In this document: positions 7,359 through 16,295 of the stretch, one piece after another
How positions within the stretch are numbered: the first letter of the stretch is position 1
How the letters are laid out: every line of letters starts with the position of its first letter
Assembly: GCA_019639075.1 (NCBI GenBank)
Contig: JAHBSO010000006.1
Span: 62,001 to 126,000, forward strand
Direction: 5' to 3'
Length of the DNA: 64,000 bases
Origin: Actinomycetota bacterium
GTDB taxonomy: Bacteria > Actinomycetota > Acidimicrobiia > Acidimicrobiales > Iamiaceae
Notes under the pieces: generated by a model
Told to the model about the DNA's origin: nothing
The model's input: only the letters and a program-made list of their open reading frames with translations
Database searches by the model: none
Translations under genes and position numbers: made by a program

Positions 7359-8969
7359 ATGCCACAGGCGACCGACATCGACGACCCCACGACCGAGCGC
7401 TCGGCGGGACCCGACCCGCACCCGAGGCGCTGGGCGGTCCTCGCCGTGGTGTGCCTGAGCCTGTTCGTGGTGGTGATGGACGGGACGATCGTGAACGTCG
7501 CCCTGCCCTCGTTCGTCGTCGACCTCGGGGCCACCACCCGCCAGCTCCAGTGGATCGTCGACGCCTACCTGCTGGTCTTCACCGGCCTGCTCCTCGCGGC
7601 GGGCAACGCCGGTGACCGGTGGGGGCGGCGGAAGGTGCTCACCGTCGGCCTGGTCGCGTTCCTGGCCACGTCGGTGCTCGCCGGCTCGGTGGGCGGGCCC
7701 GGGGCGTTGATCGCCAGCCGGGCGCTGATGGGCATCGGCGCGGCGATGATCTTCCCGGCCACCCTCGCCATCCTCACGAACGTCTTCACCGACCCGAAGG
7801 AGCGGGCCGCGGCGATCGGCATCTGGAGCGCCATGAGCGGCATGGCCGTGGCCGCCGGGCCGATCGTCGGCGGATGGCTCCTGGAGCACTTCTGGTGGGG
7901 CTCGGTCTTCTTCGTCAACGTGCCGGTGATCGCCATCGCCATCCTCGGCGTGGTCCTCGTCGTGCCCGAGTCGCGGGACGCCGAGACCCCGCCCCTCGAC
8001 CTGGTGGGCCTGGCGCTCTCGATCGCCGCGGTCACCACGATCGTCTTCACGATCATCGAGGCCCCCGAGTGGGGCTGGGCGAGCACGACGACCCTCCTCG
8101 GCGGTGCGGCGGGCGTCGTGCTGTTCGCCCTGTTCATCGGCTGGGAGCTCCGGGCCCGCCACCCCATGCTCCCGGTCGGGATCTTCAGGGATCTGCGCTT
8201 CTCGGCCGCGAGCGCGTCGATCACCGCCGCCTTCTTCGCCCTGTTCGGGTTCATCTTCCTGATCACGCAGTACTTCCAGCTCGTCCGCGGCTACACCCCG
8301 CTCCAGGCCGGCGTGCGGACGATCCCGGTCGCCCTGTCGATCGCCGTCGCCTCGGTGGCCGCCCCGAAGATCGTGGAGGCGGTCGGGACCAAGCGCGTGG
8401 TCACCGCCGGGCTCGTGTCGATGGCGGTCGGCTTCACCTGGGTGTCGACCGCGTCGGCGGCCACCCCGTACGTCGAGATCGTCGGCCAGATGGTCTTCCT
8501 CGGCCTCGGCCTCGGTCTGACGACCGCGCCGGCGACGGAATCGATCATGGGATCGCTGTCGGCCGACAAGGCCGGCATCGGCTCGGCCGTCAACGACACC
8601 ACCCGAGAGCTGGGCGGCACCCTGGGCGTCGCGGTCATCGGATCGGTGTTCACGTCGATCTACGTGCAGGCGCTCCGCGACGGCCAGCTGTTCCCGCTGC
8701 TGCCCGAGATCGCCCGCCGACCGACCGAGGACTCCGTGGGCGCGGCGACGATCGTCGCCGACCGGCTCCCGCCGGCGATCGCCCCGCAGTACCTCGCGGA
8801 GGTGTCCGACGCGTTCGTCTCCGGGTTGTCGGTCGCCTGCCTGGTCGCCGCGGGCGTCGCGCTCCTGGGAGCGGCCGTCGCCGCGGCGTTCCTCCCGGCA
8901 CGGGCGTCGACCTCCGATCGGGCGCGCCCCGACGCTCCTCGTGGCCCGCGCGAGGCACGCCACGTCTGA
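7359..8969 (+). CDS. DHA2 (14-TM) MFS multidrug efflux transporter
   Basis: The start is ATG 7359 (MPQATDID), with GGAGG at 7346-7350 eight bases upstream; the product has 536 residues. The sequence shows 14 hydrophobic helices and the DHA2/EmrB-QacA motifs: DGTIVNVALPSF in helix 1, GDRWGRRKVLT (motif A), and WSAMSGMAVAAGPIVGGWLLE (motif C, helix 5). It should export hydrophobic or cationic drugs using the proton gradient. It is divergent from the TetR repressor and shares its operator. The C-terminus is a short basic cytoplasmic tail. Confidence 0.9.
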   Translation: MPQATDIDDPTTERSAGPDPHPRRWAVLAVVCLSLFVVVMDGTIVNVALPSFVVDLGATTRQLQWIVDAYLLVFTGLLLAAGNAGDRWGRRKVLTVGLVAFLATSVLAGSVGGPGALIASRALMGIGAAMIFPATLAILTNVFTDPKERAAAIGIWSAMSGMAVAAGPIVGGWLLEHFWWGSVFFVNVPVIAIAILGVVLVVPESRDAETPPLDLVGLALSIAAVTTIVFTIIEAPEWGWASTTTLLGGAAGVVLFALFIGWELRARHPMLPVGIFRDLRFSAASASITAAFFALFGFIFLITQYFQLVRGYTPLQAGVRTIPVALSIAVASVAAPKIVEAVGTKRVVTAGLVSMAVGFTWVSTASAATPYVEIVGQMVFLGLGLGLTTAPATESIMGSLSADKAGIGSAVNDTTRELGGTLGVAVIGSVFTSIYVQALRDGQLFPLLPEIARRPTEDSVGAATIVADRLPPAIAPQYLAEVSDAFVSGLSVACLVAAGVALLGAAVAAAFLPARASTSDRARPDAPRGPREARHV

Positions 8970-8997
8970 GTACCCGTCGACGGTGAAATGAGTACCC
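8967..8997. promoter_or_regulatory. TGAGTACCC direct repeat upstream of lipoprotein gene
   Basis: TGAGTACCC occurs at 8967-8975 (its TGA is the stop codon of the MFS gene) and again at 8989-8997. The copies are exactly 22 bp apart, about two helical turns, and lie 92 bp before the lipoprotein start. This spacing suits a tandem-binding activator. No factor can be assigned. Confidence 0.35.
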
Positions 8998-9088
8998 ACC
9001 TCCGTGGACGCCGACATGGGCCGTCGGTACGGTCCTCGGACGGGTCCCCGATCGGTGATCCGTCCGCGTCCCGACCGAGCGAGGAACC

Positions 9089-9661
9089 ATGCGTCGAACC
9101 ATCCGGGGCCGCTTCGGCCGCACCACCCTCGTGGGCGTGGTCGCCCTCACGTTCGTGCTCGCCGGATGCGGAGACGACAGCGACACCAGCGGCTCGGCGG
9201 ACGCGACCGACACCGGGTCGCAGGACACGACCGCGTCGGACGATGCTGGCGGTTCGTCGGGCTCGTCCACCGGGTCGGGATCGGCGACGCTCACCATCGG
9301 CGACGAGACCTGGACCTTCGACAACGTGATGTGTGCCGAGGGGACCGACGAGACCCAGAGCGAGGACTGGGACTTCTCCCTGCTCGCCACGTCCGACGAG
9401 ATGCGGATGAACGTCGATCGCGGTGCGGAGGGTGGGCCCTACGGCGACACCGTCCACGTGGCGTCGACGGACGACCTCGCCGACCCGTCCATCGAATGGG
9501 AGGCGCCCGGGAGCGCCGTGACCGTCGGCGGCGAGGCGGAGCCCTTCGTCGAGGTGGACGGGAAGGACGTGACGGCCGAGGCGGACTTCCAGGATCTGAC
9601 GGTCGACGACGGGACCGTGTCCGAGTCGGTCCCGGGATCGGTCGAAGCCACCTGCCCCTGA
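9089..9661 (+). CDS. Secreted lipoprotein, LpqH-like layout
   Basis: A 190-residue lipoprotein starting at ATG 9089 with GAGGAA about five bases upstream. The signal sequence ends in the lipobox VLAGC (Cys near residue 26), followed by a Ser/Asp/Gly-rich linker of about 45 residues. The mature domain begins ATLTIGDETWTFDNVMCAEG and ends VSESVPGSVEATCP, giving one Cys near each end that probably form a disulfide. This layout resembles the mycobacterial LpqH (19-kDa antigen) group, but identity looks weak. It would be anchored at the outer face of the membrane. The function is unknown. Confidence 0.7.
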   Translation: MRRTIRGRFGRTTLVGVVALTFVLAGCGDDSDTSGSADATDTGSQDTTASDDAGGSSGSSTGSGSATLTIGDETWTFDNVMCAEGTDETQSEDWDFSLLATSDEMRMNVDRGAEGGPYGDTVHVASTDDLADPSIEWEAPGSAVTVGGEAEPFVEVDGKDVTAEADFQDLTVDDGTVSESVPGSVEATCP

Positions 9662-9671
9662 TCGTCGCCGC

Positions 9672-9691
9672 CGGATCGCGCTGCTGATCCG
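9672..9691. terminator. Weak bidirectional hairpin
   Basis: CGGATC (9672-9677) pairs with GATCCG (9686-9691) around an 8-nt loop in the 36-bp gap between two convergent genes. There is no T-tract. Confidence 0.35.
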
Positions 9692-9697
9692 AGGGCG

Positions 9698-12307
9698 TCA
9701 GCAGGCGCCGGACCGCGGCCCTCCGACGAACGCGCCGAGCGCGGCGGTCAGCCCGGGTCGTCCATCGACCTGGAGCTTGCGGTAGGCGCGTCCGAGGTGG
9801 TTCTCGATGGTCCGTCGGGAGACGAACGCCCGCTCGGCGATCTCGCGGCTCGTCGCCCCGCCGGCCGCCTCGACGGACGCGGCCAGCTCCCGATCGGTGA
9901 GCGCCTCGGCCACCGCCGGGCCCCGAGCCGTGCAGAGCGGTCGCACCCGTGCCGCCAACACCCGTCGGCGGGCATCAGCGATGCGGGCCGTCGGCGCGTC
10001 GGACGGCAGGAGGGTGAGCGAGCGGGCCAAGGCGTCGTCGGCCATCAGCGGCGCGCCCACCGCGGCGAAGTCCTCCGCGACCGCGGTGAGCCGGTCCGGG
10101 TCGCCCTCGCGCTCGGCCGCAGCGTCCTCGGCCATCAGCACGAGCAGCGTCGCGTCAGGGTCCCGCACCGCGGCGCTCATCGGTGCGGCGACCAGATCGG
10201 CGCGCCCGAAGCGGACCGCGTGGTGGAGGACCGGGATGCTGAACGCGACGTGCCCGGCGTCGAGCGCGTCGCGCCCGGCGTCGGCGACGATGCGGGCCGC
10301 TCGTCCGGGGTCGCCGTGGGCGGCGGTGATCGCCGCCCGGCCGCGGGCGACGAACAGCTTCGACCGCACGTCGCCGTCGGCGGCGGGGATGAGGTCGACC
10401 ATCGCGCCGGCCTCCGCGATCCGCCCGGCCTGCGCGAGCGCGCAGGCCGAGATGCCCCGAGCGATGGACGGCACGCCGTGCGGATCGGCGTGCTCGAGCT
10501 CGTCGATCGTGGCCTCGACCTGGTCGATCGTGTCCGACGACCCCTGCATCAGCAGCAGCTCGAGCAGCACGGGTCCGAGGGCGCCCGTCGGCTCGTTGCG
10601 CTCCCGTCGTCGGCGGACCTGCTCGCCCACGGCCCGCGCCGCCAGGTCGATCTCGCCGCGCTGGATGCGGGCGCCGGCCCGGAGCGTCTCGAGGACGTCC
10701 ATCCACGCGCCGCCGTCGTCGCGGCCGGCGGTGCGGACCGACTCGTCGAGGAGCGCGTCGATGTCGGTCGGGTCGCCGAGCATCACCCGGGCGTAGGCGA
10801 GTTGGTTCACCGCGTCGCGCCGCGATGCGGGGTCCAGCCGATCGTCGGCGAGCACGTGCGCCGATGCGCGGGCCAGCTCCTCGAAGTCCCCGTTCATCGC
10901 CGCCAGCGTGGCCAGGGTGCGTTCCAACTCGAACCGCAGCGCCGGGTTCCCGATCCGGACGGCGGCCTCGGCGACCACCTCGGCGGCGAGGTCCGGACGG
11001 CCGAGCTGGTGCGCGAGTAGCCGGGCCCGTGCCGAGGTCACACGGACGTCCCCCTCGTCGTCGACGACCATCTCGTGGGCCCGCACGAGCGCCGCGTCGG
11101 CGTCGCGTGGACGTCCCCGGAGGTGGAGGACCTCGGCGAGCGTGAGACGGTGCTCCCAACGGTCCTCGCCGGCCACGGCGGTCGAAGCCAGCTCCTCGGC
11201 GGCGTCGAGGTCGAGCGCCGACATGGCTTCCCGGGCCGAGGCGTCGGCGATGCGGGCCGGGACGGGGTCGCCGACGTCCTCGCACCAATCGGCCACGCGC
11301 CTCGCCTCGCCGGGGCGCAGCCGGTCGCCGGCGCCGTGGTGGCGGAGGAGGCGACGGACGACCTCGACGCGCCGCGTCGTCGGTGTCCCGACCCTGAGGC
11401 ACTCGCCGATCAGCGGGTGCTCGCAGGCCACCACCACGTCGCCGGCGTCCACCCGGGCCCGGACCAGCTCCCGCTCCTCCAGGCGGTCCACGCATCGGCC
11501 GAGGTCCGACCCGAGGCGCTGCAGGACGATCGGCTCGCCGAAGGCGATCATCTCGAGGACCTCGCGCTCGTCGTCGGGCAGCCGGGCGAGCCGGGCATCG
11601 AGCAGCTCCACGAGTCGGGGCCCGGGACGAAGGGGCTCGGCCTCCACCCAGCGGCCGTCGGCCACGGCGACGGACCCGCACGCCCGCGCGTCCAGGACGA
11701 GCTCTCGGATGAGCAGGGGGTTTCCCCGACCGAGGGCCAGCACCGTCGCCGCCAACTCCTCCGCCATCGGCCCACCCAGGATCCGCTCGGCGACCGCGTT
11801 CGCCGAACGGTCGTCGAGCGGGAGCAGGTCGAACCGTCGAACGAGGTCGGCGGCCCACAGGTCCGTGATCGCGGGCGGGGTCTCCTCGTCGGTCCGAACC
11901 GTGAGGGCCAGCACCACGTCGCCGTCGCGGGCGAGCGTCGCCACCGTCGCCAGGGAACCGTCGTCCAGAAGGTGGGCGTCGTCGACCGAGATGCACAGGC
12001 GGCGGCCGTCGGCGGCGCGCAGCAGGGCCCGGCGGATCGCCTGGAGGATCTGCAGGGGGCCTTCGGGTGGGGCGTCGCCGGTGAGCACACCCAGGAACGG
12101 GCTGAACGGCACCGTTCGGGCGGCGCGGGTGGCGAAGACCTCGGCCACGTGCACGTCGCCGGACGCCAGGCGGGTGGCGACCTCGTGGAGCACCCGGGAC
12201 TTGCCGACACCCGCCGGCCCCGTCAGGACGAATCCGCCGCCCCGGTCGGCCCGGTCGACGAGTCCGCGCACCAACTCGGCCCGCCCGACGAGCTCCGCAT
12301 CTGCCAC
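9698..12307 (-). CDS. LAL-type LuxR regulator with AAA ATPase domain
   Basis: An 869-residue large ATP-binding LuxR regulator. The N-terminus has the Walker A GPAGVGKS at residues 30-37 and the Walker B-like CISVDDAHLLD. A long helical, TPR-like middle follows, with many repeats of the EELARASAHVLADD and ALAQAGRIAEAG type. The C-terminal HTH carries LTDRELAASVEAAGGATSRE and then RTIENHLGRAYRKLQV, the LuxR/GerE recognition pattern. LAL proteins are ATP-dependent transcription activators that respond to small ligands. It is convergent with the lipoprotein gene and separated by 73 bp from the phosphotransferase gene on the same strand. The target is unknown. Confidence 0.88.
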   Translation of the reverse strand: MADAELVGRAELVRGLVDRADRGGGFVLTGPAGVGKSRVLHEVATRLASGDVHVAEVFATRAARTVPFSPFLGVLTGDAPPEGPLQILQAIRRALLRAADGRRLCISVDDAHLLDDGSLATVATLARDGDVVLALTVRTDEETPPAITDLWAADLVRRFDLLPLDDRSANAVAERILGGPMAEELAATVLALGRGNPLLIRELVLDARACGSVAVADGRWVEAEPLRPGPRLVELLDARLARLPDDEREVLEMIAFGEPIVLQRLGSDLGRCVDRLEERELVRARVDAGDVVVACEHPLIGECLRVGTPTTRRVEVVRRLLRHHGAGDRLRPGEARRVADWCEDVGDPVPARIADASAREAMSALDLDAAEELASTAVAGEDRWEHRLTLAEVLHLRGRPRDADAALVRAHEMVVDDEGDVRVTSARARLLAHQLGRPDLAAEVVAEAAVRIGNPALRFELERTLATLAAMNGDFEELARASAHVLADDRLDPASRRDAVNQLAYARVMLGDPTDIDALLDESVRTAGRDDGGAWMDVLETLRAGARIQRGEIDLAARAVGEQVRRRRERNEPTGALGPVLLELLLMQGSSDTIDQVEATIDELEHADPHGVPSIARGISACALAQAGRIAEAGAMVDLIPAADGDVRSKLFVARGRAAITAAHGDPGRAARIVADAGRDALDAGHVAFSIPVLHHAVRFGRADLVAAPMSAAVRDPDATLLVLMAEDAAAEREGDPDRLTAVAEDFAAVGAPLMADDALARSLTLLPSDAPTARIADARRRVLAARVRPLCTARGPAVAEALTDRELAASVEAAGGATSREIAERAFVSRRTIENHLGRAYRKLQVDGRPGLTAALGAFVGGPRSGAC

Positions 12308-12380
12308 CCGGAGGAGGGTAGACGGGTCTCGTCGGTGCGACCGGGTGGCGCGTTCGAGGGCCCCTGACCTCGGGATCGGC

Positions 12381-13271
12381 TCACGCCCGTACGGGAACCC
12401 CGAGAGCGAGGAGCTTGTGGCGGGACCGATCGACGATCGGCTGGTACGTGTCGAGGTAGTAGGCGAGCGCGGCGCAGGCCTGGTGGATCGCGGCGCCCTT
12501 CGCCCGCCGGACGGTGGCGTCGTCGACCTGGAGCGCGTCCAGGAACACGGTCCGCGACCGGTCGGTGAACAGGGGCGACCAGATCACCTGGACGTCGACC
12601 GCCGGGTCGCCGGCGCACGCCGATCCCCAGTCGACGAGCCCGCACAGCCGGCCGTCCGAGGTGAGGCAGTTGCCCTCGAGGTCGCCGTGGACCCAGACCG
12701 GCGGAACGTCCTGGGCCGGCGCGGCCAGCGCGTCGTCCCAGACCGCGAGCGCGGCCTCGGCGTCGACGACCGCCGCCGCGCCGTCGATCCAGCCGCGGGT
12801 CTCGTCGTCGTAGTCCGCCAGGGGGCGGGCCCGGTTGCGGGCGGCCGGGGCGTCGTCGATCGGGATCTCGTGCAGATCCCCGAGGGCGAGGGCGAGGTCG
12901 AGCGCGAACGCCGAGGGATCGGCCATCGGGAGCGACTCTGCGGGAACCCCGTCGATCCACCGGTGGATCGACCACTCGAACGGGTACCCGGCACCGGGCC
13001 GTCCGACCGCCACCGCCGAAGGGATCGGCACCGACAGGTGGGCAGCGAGCAGCGGCAGCACCCGGTGGTCGCGGCCCGGCTGCGCGGCCGACCCCGGGTA
13101 GCGGGGGAAGCGGGCGACGAGGTCGTCGCCCAGGCGCCACACCGCGTTGGCCGTCCCCCATGGCTCGACGATCCGCAACGGTCGATCGGCGAGCTCCGGG
13201 AACTGCGCACCGATGAGCCGGGAGGCGATGGTCTCGTCGATCTCCACCTCGTCGTCGTGCAGCCGGGTCAC
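12381..13271 (-). CDS. Aminoglycoside phosphotransferase (APH)-family kinase
   Basis: The start is GTG 13271, overlapping the stop of the upstream oxidoreductase gene (GTGA), and the product has 296 residues. The APH fold is complete. NAVWRLGDDLVARFPR and FEWSIHRWIDGVPAES form the N-lobe, the Brenner motif is VWVHGDLEGNCL (catalytic Asp), and the metal site is LCGLVDWGSACAGDPAVD. Proteins of this type phosphorylate aminoglycosides, macrolides or small metabolites such as amino sugars. Coupling to a flavoprotein gene argues for a biosynthetic or detoxifying pair, but no substrate can be assigned. Confidence 0.85.
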   Translation of the reverse strand: MTRLHDDEVEIDETIASRLIGAQFPELADRPLRIVEPWGTANAVWRLGDDLVARFPRYPGSAAQPGRDHRVLPLLAAHLSVPIPSAVAVGRPGAGYPFEWSIHRWIDGVPAESLPMADPSAFALDLALALGDLHEIPIDDAPAARNRARPLADYDDETRGWIDGAAAVVDAEAALAVWDDALAAPAQDVPPVWVHGDLEGNCLTSDGRLCGLVDWGSACAGDPAVDVQVIWSPLFTDRSRTVFLDALQVDDATVRRAKGAAIHQACAALAYYLDTYQPIVDRSRHKLLALGVPVRA

Positions 13272-14644
13272 GAGGTCATGTTGCCCAGCGCGGCCATGGC
13301 GCGGAGACCGGGTTCGGCGACCTCGCCGAGCCGGGCCGCGGCGGTCGCGACGTTCGGGTCGTCCCGCCGGTCGGCGCCGATCCGTGCCGGGTTGAGCATC
13401 GTGGTGTTCGCCCATTCGGCGATGTCGGGCTCGGCCCCGAACGTGCGGGCGGCGATCGTTCCCCGCACCTGCATCTGCGCCCAGTCGGCGAGCGTGTCCG
13501 ACAGGGCGTTGGGCGGGCACACGCGGTTCCGCTCCCGGTCGTCGTCCCTCGTCGCCTCGACGAAGCCGGTGAGCGCGGCGTTGAAGCACGGGAAGCCGGC
13601 GCGGATCGTCTGGAGCCGGATCATGTCGGGCCCCCAGATGGGCGTGATCGGTGGGTACCGGAGCCCCGACGCCGCGCAGTGGACGAGGACGGCGTCGTCG
13701 GGGAGCGGCACGGTGCCCCCGGTGAGGACGATCTCGTCGGTCGTCACGTGGTCGATGTGGCCGAGGCGGACGACACGCTCGACGGTGCGCAGCAGGTCGA
13801 GCTCCCACGCCCCGAGCGTCGGGGTCTTGGCCATGGTGGGGACGACGTCGCGGTCGATCCGGAACAGGACACCCGACTCCTCGAGGCGGAGGAACAGGTC
13901 GTCGAGCGACGTCGCGCCCACGGCCGCCGCCATGGTGTCGGCCGCCGTGTCGAGCGCCACCACGGGGTCGGGCTGGACCTTCGACCGGTCGAGCATCCAC
14001 GGGTCCCGCGGCCGGATCCACACGATGCGCTCCTGGGCCACACCGTTGGTGAGCAGCCAGACGATGCCGTCGGTGGCGGTCTTCCCCGACCCGACGACCA
14101 CAAAGGTGCTGGGCGACGACGGCAGCTCCACGAGGTCGTTGACCGGGATCACCCGGACCCCCTCGGCCACGCCGAAGGGCGGCGGTGTGGTGGCGGGGAC
14201 GGTGGGGGAGAGGTACGTCGCGTCGACCACGCGCCGGCGGACGTCGACGGTCGTGGTGGCGCCCGAGACCCGCGATGTGACCAGGTGCGTGGCGCCGTCG
14301 AACCGGTGCTCGCTGCCGCCGAGGAACGTGACCCGGCCGGAGTCGATCAGCCGTTGGAGGACGGCGTCGTAGTAGGTGAGGATCTCGGCGCGCAGGGCCC
14401 GCTCGTGCAGGCCGGCCTCGGGGCCCGCTCGCTGCACCCGGCCCCCGCCGAGCAGCGTCGAGGCCACGCCGTAGAACGCCGAGGCCTGGTGCAGCCGGAC
14501 GAACGGGTACGCGTCCTGCCAGTGGCCGCCCGCCGCGTGGCGCCGGTCGACCAGGGTGACGTGCACGTCGGCGTGGTCGACGAGGGCGTCCGTGAACGCC
14601 ATGCCCATGGCCCCCGCACCGACGACGAGGTAGTCGGTCTGCAC
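13268..14644 (-). CDS. FAD/NAD(P)-binding oxidoreductase (monooxygenase-like)
   Basis: A 458-residue protein that opens with a Rossmann nucleotide site, YLVVGAGAMGMAFTDALVDH, then LVDRRHAAGGHWQDAYPF, as in flavin-dependent monooxygenases and lysine/ornithine hydroxylases. A second dinucleotide site, FVVVGSGKTATDGIVWLL, sits near residue 190. The C-terminal third has no motif I recognise. It is the first gene of a two-gene unit with the APH-type kinase and is divergent from the DUF5995 gene. It probably uses FAD with NAD(P)H; the substrate is unknown. Confidence 0.75.
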   Translation of the reverse strand: MQTDYLVVGAGAMGMAFTDALVDHADVHVTLVDRRHAAGGHWQDAYPFVRLHQASAFYGVASTLLGGGRVQRAGPEAGLHERALRAEILTYYDAVLQRLIDSGRVTFLGGSEHRFDGATHLVTSRVSGATTTVDVRRRVVDATYLSPTVPATTPPPFGVAEGVRVIPVNDLVELPSSPSTFVVVGSGKTATDGIVWLLTNGVAQERIVWIRPRDPWMLDRSKVQPDPVVALDTAADTMAAAVGATSLDDLFLRLEESGVLFRIDRDVVPTMAKTPTLGAWELDLLRTVERVVRLGHIDHVTTDEIVLTGGTVPLPDDAVLVHCAASGLRYPPITPIWGPDMIRLQTIRAGFPCFNAALTGFVEATRDDDRERNRVCPPNALSDTLADWAQMQVRGTIAARTFGAEPDIAEWANTTMLNPARIGADRRDDPNVATAAARLGEVAEPGLRAMAALGNMTS

Positions 14645-14762
14645 GGTGGCTCCCTTCCGACCCGACGGATGCCCGGATACCGCGTCGAATCGGACAAACC
14701 ATCGACCATTCGTGGCCGCCCGTCAACGGTCACGGCGGGCGGCGTTGGCTAGGTTCCATCGG

Positions 14763-15446
14763 GTGATCACCGAGGCGCTGGCCCGGATGGAGGGCCTCCT
14801 GGGCCAGTGGGAGGAGCACGAGGACCGGCGGGCCGTGTTCCTCGACTGCTACGCCCGGATGACCCGGGCCATGTGCGCGTCGCTCGACGACGAGACCTTC
14901 GACGATCCCGCGTGGGTGTCGGAGCTGCTCGACCGGTTCGCCGTGCACTACTTCGACGCCGTCGAGCGCTGGGATGCGGGCGGCGACGACGTGCCGACCC
15001 CGTGGGGGATCGCGTTCGAGGCCGCGGCGGCCGGCGACCGGTCGGTGCTGCAGCTCCTGCTCGTCGGGGTCAACGCGCACATCAACTACGACCTCGTGCT
15101 CACGCTGGTCGAGCTCCTGGACCCGGTGTGGGGCGAGCTCGACGCCGAGCTCCTGGCGTCGCGACGCCGCGACTACGACCGGGTCAACGACGTCATCGCG
15201 GCCACCGCCGACGAGGTGCAGGACATGGTCGTCGAGCGCCACGCCCCGAGGCTCGACATCGTCGACACGATGTTCGGACGGGCCGACGAGTGGATGGCCG
15301 TGCGACTGCTGTCGTCGTGGCGGGAGGACGTGTGGCGCCACGCCTCGTCGCTCCTCGATGGGGACGCGGCGTCCCGCCCGCAGCGCCTCGATCGTCGGGC
15401 TCGCGGCTGCGTTCGCCGCAGCAGGATCATCCTCGTCCGCGCCTGA
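14763..15446 (+). CDS. DUF5995-family protein
   Basis: From GTG 14763 the protein has 227 residues; the frame is open further upstream to 14646, but that part lies in the divergent promoter region. The GDRSVLQLLLVGVNAHINYDLVLTL motif, with an invariant-looking NAHINYD, places it in the DUF5995 group. The protein is almost all helical and has DRVNDVIAATADEVQD and WREDVWRHASSLL near the end. No signal peptide is seen. The biochemical role of this family is not established. It ends 8 bp from the convergent membrane-protein gene. Confidence 0.65.
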   Translation: MITEALARMEGLLGQWEEHEDRRAVFLDCYARMTRAMCASLDDETFDDPAWVSELLDRFAVHYFDAVERWDAGGDDVPTPWGIAFEAAAAGDRSVLQLLLVGVNAHINYDLVLTLVELLDPVWGELDAELLASRRRDYDRVNDVIAATADEVQDMVVERHAPRLDIVDTMFGRADEWMAVRLLSSWREDVWRHASSLLDGDAASRPQRLDRRARGCVRRSRIILVRA

Positions 15447-15454
15447 CCGCCGGC

Positions 15455-16168
15455 TCAGCGTTCGTCGCGGAGGAGGACGACGCCGAGCCAGGTGAACCAC
15501 ACGATCAGCCCGAGGCCGAAGACCATGCCGAGGTCACCGAGTCCGGGGACCACGGTGGCCACGCCAGCCACCGCGCTGACGACGCCCAGCAGTGCGAGGC
15601 CCCGGGGGAGGACGCCCGTGCGCAGCGCGGTCACGCCCAACAACAGGACCCACACGCCGCCCACGACCTCGTTGCCACCGCCAAGGCCGTCCTGCACCGT
15701 GTCGAGCGCGATCCAGAGCGACCCGGCGCGTCCGGGATCGGTCGTGGCCAGGTCGGCGACCGCGCCGACGCCGACGTTGGCGATCATGCCGGCGGCCAGC
15801 ACCAGCCCGGCCCAGAGCAGGCCGAAGGCAGCGGTCGCGTTCGACAGGTCCGGGGCACGGGCCGCCACGCGCTCGCGCAGGCCGAGCGCGAGCGGGACGA
15901 GCGCGATGCCGAACACGATCAGCGTGACGATGTACCAGAGGTGCAGCGCCGCCCGGTGGTCGACGACGAAGGCGACCGATTCGGCGATCGTTGGGTCGCC
16001 GGTGGTCTGGTCGCCGAGGACCGTCGCGAACATCGCGATGCCGACGACGAACGTGCCGGCCTCGACCAGCGCGGCGACGCCGGCCGCTCTCCGGAGCCTG
16101 GTCGGGGCCGGCGCCGGGGCGCGGTCGGTCGGGGTTGGGGTGCTTCGGGTTCGGGTGGTGGTGGTCAT
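15455..16168 (-). CDS. Multi-pass membrane protein (DUF4386-like)
   Basis: I chose the ATG at 16168 (MTTTTRTRST) because GGTGGGG lies about seven bases upstream; the ATG at 16180 would add four residues. The 237-residue protein has a Pro/Thr-rich N-terminus and then six or seven membrane helices, including LVEAGTFVVGIAMFATVL, ALHLWYIVTLIVFGIALVPLAL and LLALLG/GVVSAVAGVATVVPGL. The pattern resembles DUF4386 proteins. It is divergent from a LAL regulator gene, with three tandem palindromes between them, so that regulator probably controls it. The function is unknown. Confidence 0.7.
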   Translation of the reverse strand: MTTTTRTRSTPTPTDRAPAPAPTRLRRAAGVAALVEAGTFVVGIAMFATVLGDQTTGDPTIAESVAFVVDHRAALHLWYIVTLIVFGIALVPLALGLRERVAARAPDLSNATAAFGLLWAGLVLAAGMIANVGVGAVADLATTDPGRAGSLWIALDTVQDGLGGGNEVVGGVWVLLLGVTALRTGVLPRGLALLGVVSAVAGVATVVPGLGDLGMVFGLGLIVWFTWLGVVLLRDER

Positions 16169-16204
16169 GGTCCCCACCATCGGTGAGCCAGGGGTCGGGT
16201 GTCC

Positions 16205-16245
16205 TCACCCGCCGGGTGATCTCACCCGGGTGAACCCGCCGGGTT
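16205..16245. promoter_or_regulatory. Three tandem palindromes, probable operator
   Basis: TCACCC-GCC-GGGTGA (16205-16219), TCACCCGGGTGA (16222-16233) and AACCC-GCC-GGGTT (16233-16245) are perfect palindromes with the shared ACCC/GGGT core. They lie between the divergent membrane-protein and LAL genes. They are probably binding sites for the LAL protein or another dimeric regulator. Confidence 0.6.
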
Positions 16246-16295
16246 GTGGCCGAGCGGGCAGGGTGGTGGGATGAGCCGGGGAGGAGGCTGTGCCG

